Source: Asterias rubens
Lineage: Eukaryota > Echinodermata > Asteroidea > Forcipulatida > Asteriidae
Assembly (NCBI RefSeq): GCF_902459465.1
Contig: NC_047068.1
Location: 6,882,001-6,946,000, forward strand
Length of the DNA: 64,000 bases
Reading direction: 5' to 3'
The position numbers and the translations under genes are program-made. Positions 57,592 to 64,000 of the stretch are shown in pieces; position 1 is the first letter of the stretch, and each line of letters opens with the position of its first letter. The notes beneath the pieces are model-generated. The model did no database searches. It was given only the letters and a program-made list of their open reading frames with translations, and had not been told where the DNA came from.

Positions 57592-59945
57592 CCGTTTTTA
57601 TATAGCGCTTTTCACACCCGGAGGGCGTCCCAAAGCACTTCACTGTGTTACCTCTGGTCACTGGGCCTTAATTCACTCCTTAAACCATCTCAGCTCCCTG
57701 GTGGGGAGTATGCAGCCATGTTTCACATTTTAGAAACTGAGATAGCTGAATGAAATGCACTGACACAATTATTTGTTTCCTAATATTCAAAAAAGAAAAA
57801 AAGCGTCAGGTATGACAGTATAATAATTTCAACATTGATCCTTACCGGCAGTCAATCAGCAAGGCATGCCCCTCCTTCCCCATCACCGAAATGAACTGGT
57901 CCATAATGCCGCACGGCATCTTGGCAAATTCATGCTCTGCCTTCTGACAGGTCAGCGCTTTGGCTCTGAGATCGGCCGTAGGTCCGTTAGGGTCGAGGGC
58001 CTCAAGGAAGGTATGAGTAGCAACCTCTAGAGAGGCGGAGCTTGATACGCCTCCCCCAAGGGGAACAGACGAGACGATAACTGCATCAAACGAGGACAGA
58101 GTACCTGGGGACAAATTGTGTGTTTTTTTACATTTTGTTTTTTATAATTCAAGTCAGAGTCCCTGGGGAAAAATTGTGTGATTTTATTACATTCTTTTTT
58201 AAATTCAAGTCATTCCCATCAGGGCAAACTGTGGTTTGTTCTGAATTTTTTTTTCAGTTTCCCTTGTTGTTTATTACATTACTTCTTGATATTTGAAATA
58301 TAAACTTGTCCCCTTAAGATGATGCCTCTATACTGCTACTTCCTTGGTTGATAGCACTTACAGGTTGAAAGGCTTCTGACTGGCATCCCGAACAAAGAAA
58401 TTGACAAAATAGGGAGACACCAACATAAGGGCTAAGGGCTTAATCCAAAAGTCACAGGTTCAAATCTCACTGTATTCAAACAGTTAACACAAACAAATTT
58501 TGCTTACCAGAATAAGGTATTCACCAGCCAAGATACCATTCCACACATAAATGATTATCCCAACTATTTTTTACTAAGCTGAAAATTGTTTACCAAACTT
58601 TTCTGTTTGAGCAACTCAATGAAACTGGGACTCCCCAAATTTTTGTTTTACTAGGCCTATTTCACAAACGCTTCTTAAGCACAAAATGTTGCCTTAACAC
58701 AGAAGGTTTGCCAGTTAAAATACTGTGTGCGATCGGAACTGGTTAGAGCAGAATGCTTTGAGGGTGTTTCAGGCAGATCTTTGTACCTTTGTAAAACTGC
58801 ACCACCCCCTTGACATAGTTGGCCCAGGCCGGCAGTCCGGGCTGGAGAGCTTTGTCTGCTGATGGAAGATGGAATTCAATACTTCTTGGTTCATCAGCGT
58901 TCTCGGCAGTCGTTGTGATTCGACATAGTCCAGTGTTTGTCTTAGTACCAACAATGACGGTTACCTGGGGCAAAGCCTGCAAGTAATTTGTAAATTTATA
59001 ATGAAATGTGGAAATAACAGACTTTGCCAATCAAATCAGAAATTATTCCATCTATGTTTTATAATTTGAAAGAAATTAAAATCATTTTGAATGAGCTGCG
59101 TGAATCTTAGGCCAGATTGGACTCCTACATTGCATGACTTAGGTCCCACCAGGGCTATGTAAAACTGTAGACCCAGTAACTGGGGCGCTGTACTCCTTTT
59201 TTTTCGAAATTTTGACATTCTCGGTCGTACTAGCTAGTTCGACCAAGAATGTCAAAATTTCGGAAAAGGGAGTACAGCGCCCCAGTACCTGGGTCTAGTA
59301 GTAAAACTGTGCTTTTTTTTTCTTCATAAAATTAAAATCTATCAAAAAAATAAATAATTTATACAAGTTTTCCAGCGGGATTTCTAGCTAGCCTACAGCC
59401 GGTTTCAGCCTACCGCAATAATTTAATGTGTTTTTAAATAGATATAAGATAGCGCGATAAAATTTGCTTTTAATTTATACAGTTGAGTTAAAAAATAAAT
59501 AAAAATAAAAAAACAATTAAAAGGATCGGTCTATCGCAAGAACCGCAACAATTTTATTTTAAATTATTTAGAAAGCGGTAAATTTGCTTGACTCAAACCT
59601 AGCAAATTGTTTTATTTGGGCCCAATCTTAACCCCGCCTTTTTATAATTCCCCCATCACAATCACTCAGTGTAGTGTAGGCCTAGATAGTACTAGAGTAG
59701 ATCTGTGTACTTGATGATGATCAGCATGATTGTTCCATTGCCGGATGAATGAATTCAGAATAGCTTACCATCGGGAAAACAAATCCATCATTGTAATCGG
59801 TGTGCTCTCCAATCAGGTTCACTCTCCCCGGACCACAAGCTGCAAAGCTCGGCTTGCTTCCAAACTTCTCCAAGAAGACACTGCTTGCATCTTGCACCAA
59901 CTCGGCGGTGCTTTTGATCTCTGATACGCCCACAACTTTTGCCAT
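54825..59945 (-). CDS. GALK1: Galactokinase (GALK1); seven coding exons
   Basis: Cytosolic GHMP-family kinase that phosphorylates galactose to galactose-1-phosphate in the Leloir pathway (family knowledge). Minus-strand exons: 59945-59769, 58976-58787, 58104-57846, 57167-56989, 56514-56364, 55521-55359, 54896-54825. All are GT-AG and in phase; 396 residues (human 392). Motifs seen: galactokinase signature [13 protein letters not shown] (G40-N52), ATP-binding [14 protein letters not shown] (from P137), catalytic Asp in MPCGIMDQF (D191) and the third GHMP motif [14 protein letters not shown] (from G344). It looks like GALK1 and not the longer GALK2. The exon 4 donor is GTGGTG, a weak site. The stop codon TAA overlaps a minus-strand AATAAA at 54826-54821. 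Convergent with SRP68, divergent from SNX29. Confidence 0.97.
54976..55302. mobile_element. MITE remnants (family A-like, then family F part) in GALK1 intron 6
   Basis: AAGGGAGCGTATACC-TTGTGAATTACTC and ACTTGGTAAGAA with TATAATATTTTGAGAAA recall family A up to about 55200. From about 55225, ATTTGTATCGCATTCG and GGAAATATGAACCGTGCTTAAG are the right half of family F (compare 10594 and 34694). It ends about 57 bp below GALK1 exon 6. Confidence 0.65.
55572..55830 (+). mobile_element. tRNA-derived SINE, family 1 (plus strand), GALK1 intron 5
   Basis: TGGCCTAGCAGTAACAAGAG (A-box region), AGCTCTGGTGTTTCTGATC, then GTGGGTTTGACTCCTAGTCG (degenerate B box) and TGACACCTGTGTCC. After that the body differs from the copies at 43500 and 47027, with TAAAAGAACCCAGTGCGC and a CAACAATTACATGG-like end, so it may be a related subfamily. 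Confidence 0.7.
57556..57722 (-). mobile_element. SINE family 1, 3' part only, GALK1 intron 3
   Basis: An AAT microsatellite at 57560-57590, then CCCGTTTTTATATAGCGCTT, CACACCCGGAGGGCGTCCC, CTCTGGTCACTGGGCC and CCATCTCAGCTCCCTG. The same order occurs in the copies at 43500 and 47027. The tRNA part is missing. Confidence 0.82.
58360..58735. mobile_element. SINE family 2 piece and family D MITE remnants, GALK1 intron 2
   Basis: AGGCTTCTGACTGGCATCCC then CAGGTTCAAATCTCACTG (B box) at about 58367-58470 is a plus-strand SINE of family 2. From about 58493, AAATTTTGCTTACCAGAATAAGG to CAACTCAATGAAACTGGGAC is a family D element, followed by a second partial copy from about 58652 (CCTATTTCACAAACGCTTCTTAAGCAC). 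Confidence 0.6.
59168..59300. mobile_element. Near-perfect foldback element with 9-bp flanking duplication, GALK1 intron 1
   Basis: Arms of about 60 bp: TAGACCCAGTAACTGGGGCG and GCTGTACTCC at the left; GGGAGTACAGCGCCCCAG and ACCTGGGTCTA at the right; centre CATTCT-GGTCG-ACTAGCTAGT. GTAAAACTG flanks it on both sides (59159-59167 and 59301-59309), which looks like a target-site duplication. Confidence 0.9.
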
Positions 59946-60248
59946 TGTTCAAAAACCACAGAGAGCAAAAATCCCACCTCAAATTACGTACGTGGGATCG
60001 TATTATGATTAATAAAAGCCCAAGTAAAGTTATTTTCCCCAATTAAGAATATTGGGACTACCCCCGTACGTATTGAAGCCGCTAACTATCTCCAAATGGG
60101 ACTGTATTCCCAATTCGGACCTAGCTTGAGTGTGACACCTTGTTTTGCACATTTTTCCCAGTCTTGTTCCTAGTGTCATAAGCGCACAATACGAATATAA
60201 AGAGGTGCTGACTACGTGAAAAAACATCAGACTACAAAAAAGTAGGCG
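59946..60248. promoter_or_regulatory. Bidirectional promoter region between GALK1 (-) and the SNX29 leader (+)
   Basis: 303 bp between the GALK1 start codon and the first upstream ATG of the plus-strand transcript. Contains TACGTACGTGGG at about 59985 and CCCCGTACGTATTG at about 60063 (CpG-containing, partly palindromic), and no clear TATA in either direction. Call rests on the divergent arrangement. Confidence 0.6.
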
Positions 60249-60340
60249 ATGTCATTTTTGTCTTTCGAGGAACTCCCTCGGCCTCGCGTGTTAACTGAGG
60301 TTGGATGTTCAATCGGTGGCCTGCTTCTTCTCATGTTTTG
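60249..60340 (+). other. Probable 5' leader exon of SNX29 with a short upstream ORF
   Basis: An ATG at 60249 opens 30 codons (MSFLSFEELPRPRVLTEVGC, then a Leu-rich end) up to a consensus donor GTAAGT at 60341. If spliced to the acceptor at 62107, the split codon TG|A makes a stop exactly at the junction, 13 bases before the SNX29 ATG. This would make it a uORF. Alternatively it is the first exon of a different small membrane protein whose next exon I did not find. Higher GC and clean coding character argue for translation. Confidence 0.5.
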
Positions 60341-60642
60341 GTAAGTGTGCTGGTTTGTTTCTGATATAATAGCCCAATGATTCAATTAAATTGGGATTCT
60401 GCCATTGGAATTGTAGATGATGCAATGGTTTGTTGGTTGTCTGCGCTTTTAAATTTGTGAAGTCATGCATGCACAACATTGTCACTGCCTGAACAGTCAG
60501 TTCAACAGTTTATTGCTCCATGACCATGGTTCAATAATAATTTGTAACAGCATACCTAGCTACTGAAGTAACTGTTTAATATTTATGTTTATTTGTTTAG
60601 TGTACTGTTATATTAAAATGTTAGACAGTGTACCAGCTGTAG

Positions 60643-60780
60643 GAAAAGTTTCCGTATGGCGCCACCACTTTTTCATCCGATATGAAATAATATAGTATCT
60701 TAATTCTTATTTACCTCAATGATAAATCCCTTTTTGTAAAAATGAGTGAAAAAGTGGTGGCGCCAAACGGAAAGTTATCC
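60643..60780. mobile_element. 138-bp inverted-repeat element
   Basis: GGAAAAGTTTCCGTATGGCG and CCACCACTTTTTCA at the left; TGAAAAAGTGGTGG and CGCCAAACGGAAAGTTATCC at the right. Centre is AT-rich, non-coding. Confidence 0.85.
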
Positions 60781-60875
60781 ATGTGTTTTATTAAGCTGTG
60801 TTTTCAATGTGTTTTTTTTGTACGAATTTGTCAATTATTTGACTTTTTTTTCTTCATCTTTCTTGAAAAAAAAAA

Positions 60876-60936
60876 CCTAACCCTAATACTTATGGCCTAA
60901 CCCTAACCCTAACCCTTACCCTAAACCTAACCCTGG
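60876..60936 (-). repeat. Short interstitial telomere-like tract
   Basis: CCTAACCCTAATACTTATGG followed by several CCTAACCCTAACCCTAACCC units and CCTAAACCTAACCCTGG. This is the complement of the TTAGGG telomere repeat, about 8 units with errors. Confidence 0.85.
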
Positions 60937-60965
60937 AGTGGCCCTGTATTCTATAATTGTTCAAA

Positions 60966-61130
60966 AACATTAAACAAAAGAAAAGAAAATAGACAACAAA
61001 ATTAGTCCTTCAAAATTGGTGACGTAAGATAAGTTTTGATTGAGAAGATATTTGAACTTCTTTGTGGTACAACAAAGACCTAAGATTAAGTTATAGAGAG
61101 TTCCAGCCAGATGGAACATTGTTGTATTCT
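60966..61130 (-). mobile_element. LINE fragment (3' coding end) related to the element at 26270
   Basis: ACAACAAAATTAGTCCTTCA, GACGTAAGATAAGTTTTGA, ACTTCTTTGTGGTACAACAAAG and AGAGAGTTCCAGCCAGATGG align in order with 26421-26533 of the LINE. No open frame remains. An old 5'-truncated copy. Confidence 0.75.
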
Positions 61131-61169
61131 TTACCCTGTCCCTGTCCCTGCACTTTACCAAAGTTTCCT

Positions 61170-61402
61170 ATTGACCCATTTCACCTGGCGTCATCATCAG
61201 AAAAATCTTGAATGCGCCATACTGGTGGGCAATTTCACTGTGCGTTTTCATATATAACTCTATGCATAGAGTATGCTGTGCGTTATGCACTGAAGTGCGC
61301 ATTTTAGGCGACGCGGCGTTAATACACGTAAACCTAACTTGCCCACCAACAGGGTGAGCGTGGCACCAGTCGCTGTGTGTGACGCGCGTGCAAGGGGTCA
61401 AT
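61170..61402. mobile_element. Dispersed element, family G (copy 2)
   Basis: ATTGACCCATTTCACCTGGC to GTGCAAGGGGTCAATTG. Close match over its full length to 44282-44503, with an extra TATGCATAGAG insertion near 61262. Confidence 0.87.
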
Positions 61403-61693
61403 TGTACGGTACAAACAATTCCTTGTGGAGCACCTCAGTCTTTAGAATTCCCCTATGGATTTCCTTTGTGTCCATTTTTTGTTTCGTCCTTGGCCTCTAT
61501 ACGGTACCAACAATGAGCACACACAATAAAATGCTTTTGAAACTCGTAAACAAGTCATTGAACTAGCTACTGCAGGAAGGAAGTGTCTTCTTGTAACAAA
61601 TCCGTACCGTACCCTACCACCGTCATTGTGGAAGTAGACCTTGGGTTAGTTGTAGTTCAGCGATCAGTAGTAAAGTTCCAGGTAGGCCTAATT

Positions 61694-62039
61694 TTCAAAG
61701 ACCAGTCTTCTCACTTGGTGTATCTCAACATATTCATAAAATTAAAAAACGGTGAAAATTTGAGCTCAATTGGTCGTTGAAGTTGCGAGAATGAAAGAAA
61801 AAACACCCTCGTCACACTAAGGTGTGTCCTTTCAGATGCTTGATTTAGAGACCTCAAAAAATTCTAATTCTGAGGTTTTGAAATCAAATTCGTGGGAAAA
61901 ATACTTCTTTCTCAAAAACTATGTTACTTCAGAGGGAGCCGTTTCTCTCAATGTTTTATAGAACCAACAGCTCTCAATTACCTGTTCCCAAGTAAGGTTA
62001 TTTTGAGTTATTATCAAATTAGTGTCCAGTGCCTTTAAA
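61694..62039. mobile_element. MITE, family A (reverse orientation, one end lost)
   Basis: From TCAAAGACCAGTCTTCTCAC to AGTGTCCAGTGCCTTTAA. The right end is bounded by TTAA (62036-62039); the left terminal repeat is missing. Ends 68 bp before the SNX29 exon. Confidence 0.82.
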
Positions 62040-62121
62040 TGAACAAAAGAATCATTAATGGTTCACAAAAGAACAAATGTTTACAGTTTCTTAATTTTTT
62101 CTGACAGATTCTTAAGGTAGC

Positions 62122-62321
62122 ATGGAGCATCTAGCACAGGAACGACAACATCTTCTTGACCGTCTTCTAGACGCGGTCAAGCAGTGCCAGGTCCGGTTTG
62201 GTGGACGTACGGAGCTAGCTACAGATAGTGACAGCCGTGTGTCTTGTCTGTGCGCTCAGTTAGAGGCCGTTCTGGTTCACGGTTTGAAACGGTCTACAAG
62301 TAATCCGCTAAATGCACTCAA
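62122..62321 (+). CDS. SNX29: SNX29, first recognised coding exon (N-terminus and start of RUN domain; 3' part outside window)
   Basis: Sorting nexin 29 has an N-terminal RUN domain, a coiled coil and a C-terminal PX domain that binds phosphoinositides (family knowledge). The exon begins at 62108 after TTTTTCTGACAG; the ATG at 62122 gives 66 residues to the donor GTAAGG after 62321 (phase 2). HLLDRLLDAVKQCQVRFGGR, then ATDSDSRVSCLCAQLEAVL and HGLKR match vertebrate SNX29 at almost every position. The stops just upstream of the ATG (TAG at 62118-62120) support this start. No further exon is found before 64000, so the next intron is at least 1.6 kb. A pyrimidine-AG site at about 63984-63989 could open the next exon, but too little is visible. 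Confidence 0.9.
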
Positions 62322-64000
62322 GTAAGGGTTTAGAATTAGTCTTAAAACTAGGGTTCAATTTCATAGAGCTGCTTAAAGGGTCTATGTGCTTTTTGTAGGA
62401 CAAAAAACACAATGTCCACAGATTTACACTAAACTTACACAGTTTGAAGATAATGATAGTAGAAAGCTTCCCTGAAAATATTACGTGCTGAGGTGCTGTA
62501 ATTTTGGGGAAATGAGTAAAACAATGTCATGAAAATAATTTGTTGTCTCATGAGACGAAAATTATTTTAATCATTTACAAACGTATTTTCATGACATTGT
62601 TTTGCTCATTTCTCAAACACTACAGCACCTCAGTAAGTAATAATGAAGGGAAGCTTTCCACTATCATTATCTTCAAAGTTTAATGTAAATCTATGGACAT
62701 TTTGAAAAGGTACCCAAATCCTTCAAATCTCCTCCATACACATTTTATAAAGAAGGGTATGTTGAATCCATGCAATCCTATTCACTAATAATTTTCTATA
62801 GAAATTTGGTTTTATAATATTGAATCAGGCCTCCGGGCTCAGCTTAGAGCATTGGTAACTTTCTCTTTGTTTGTTTTGCTCTGTATGTTCAGTGTACTGT
62901 TACATTTACATGAACATGTACCTTGCAAGCACGGGAAATGGGATGTTGTGCCGGGATGTTATGACCCTCATTTCCTGGATATTCAACAGTTTCAAAATGT
63001 CGCATTTAGGAACATTCATACCGACAAGATTTGTAGGCCTATTTGTTGAAAGATATTTTCACCTGCATGTTCTCAATTCAAAGAAGAAAAAATGGGAATT
63101 TTTAAATTATCTTCTGTAAATTCTTTACAGAAAATATTTTTGCAAAAAAATGGGGTAAACACTGAAAGTTTTTTTTTTTTGTTCTGAGTAACAAGCTTGT
63201 TTAAATACAACTTATGAAATGGTATTTCACAAGCACAGCTTTGGAGCGTTAAAAATTTGATAGTTTTACAAATAATTTACATGGGTATTAAATACATGGT
63301 GGGCAACTTTCCTTTGAAATATCTTTGCCTAAAATGCTAATGTTGTTTATAGAAATTAATACAACCAAAAACTGATGTCGCTTTAAAACTTTCTCAGTTT
63401 TTATTTATTTGATGTAGCCCCTTTTATTTTGGCAAGCATAAAGTGTGGCTACTGGCCTCTGACAATATCCCATATTGTATTGCTTTGAAGGAGTGATTAT
63501 GCCATGACAGGATTTGTATTATGAAATTTTGGATGGGGAATCAACAATATTATGATTTGTTTTAGTATCCAAGATATGTTCACTGATGATGAACTTTTTT
63601 TTCTTTCCAACATTCTACCCCATTTGGCCCTAATTGCTGATTTTTGTTTGACACGTCAACCAAATAAGCAGTATGTTCATTTGCCATTATTCAAAACTGA
63701 ACAATAATCTTGTAATGTATGATGCTTTTTTAATTATTCTAAAACAACCAAAACTGCCTTCATTTTTTTGTTTGGTGAGACTGTACAAACAAATTCAGTC
63801 ATGAGATGTGCACAGCCTGTGCGGTGTTTACAGTGATCTTTCATGTGTTTGAGTGATGGTGGGGGTGGGGTAGTTTCAGCTTGTAACTCGATATATTATG
63901 TAGACACTGGAGGTCATAGGAGGCCATTGTAAGGTCACAGAGGTCAAGCCTACGGAGTGTTGACTTCAATCAGCTGTTCCTTTTAGCAGGAGGTTTTCCA
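62322..64000. other. SNX29 intron (to window end)
   Basis: AT-rich, without a supportable exon. Holds the 3' edge of a family D fragment (CAATTTCATAGAGCTGCTTAA at 62355-62375), a family C MITE at 62373-62728, and a T-run near 63170. Nothing else seen. Confidence 0.6.
62373..62728. mobile_element. TTAA-linked MITE, family C (copy 3), SNX29 intron
   Basis: Begins TTAAAGGGTCTATGTGCTTTTTG, inner CACAATGTCCACAGATTTAC, and GAGGTGCTGTAATTTTGGGG inverted against CTCAAACACTACAGCACCTC; right end GGTACCCAAATCCTTCAAATC, where TTAA is no longer intact. Confidence 0.87.

Overview
The window is animal nuclear DNA: long AT-rich stretches, genes split into many small GT-AG exons, a non-LTR retrotransposon, tRNA-derived SINEs and very many short inverted-repeat elements. 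The proteins are bilaterian orthologues. The repeat landscape looks like an echinoderm, most likely a sea star, but that is an impression from sequence style and not a database match.

Layout. 1-255 (+) is the last coding piece of a gene I cannot name. 8863-19078 (+) is SLC25A38, the mitochondrial glycine carrier of haem synthesis, in nine exons. 24977-30498 (-) is CEP20/FOPNL, a centriolar and cilium-assembly protein, in five exons, with a broken LINE in intron 3. Head to head with it, 114 bp away, 30613-33408 (+) encodes a small, predicted secreted, Trp/Cys-rich protein that I do not recognise. 36020-50815 (+) is SRP68, a core subunit of the signal recognition particle, in thirteen exons. 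54825-59945 (-) is galactokinase (GALK1), in seven exons. Head to head with it, from 60249 (+), is the 5' end of SNX29, whose first recognisable coding exon is 62122-62321; the rest lies beyond the window. I joined the exons by hand. In the five recognised genes every exon-exon phase agrees and the protein lengths match the families (SLC25A38 299 aa, CEP20 169 aa, SRP68 603 aa, GALK1 396 aa).

The genes are unrelated housekeeping functions and do not form a pathway. Two divergent pairs (CEP20 with the secreted protein, GALK1 with SNX29) probably share compact promoters. SRP68 and GALK1 converge.

Most of the remaining structure is repeats. There are several families of non-autonomous inverted-repeat elements, many of them flanked by TTAA, plus tRNA-like SINEs, a 55-bp minisatellite of about 31 units carrying a nested inverted-repeat element, other minisatellites, a short interstitial telomere-like tract, and a foldback element filled with small palindromes. 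I saw no CRISPR, operon or other exotic system. The best leads are the unknown secreted protein, the foldback element at 30887-31208, the TTAA-flanked element families, and an upstream ORF in the SNX29 leader that is closed exactly at a splice junction.
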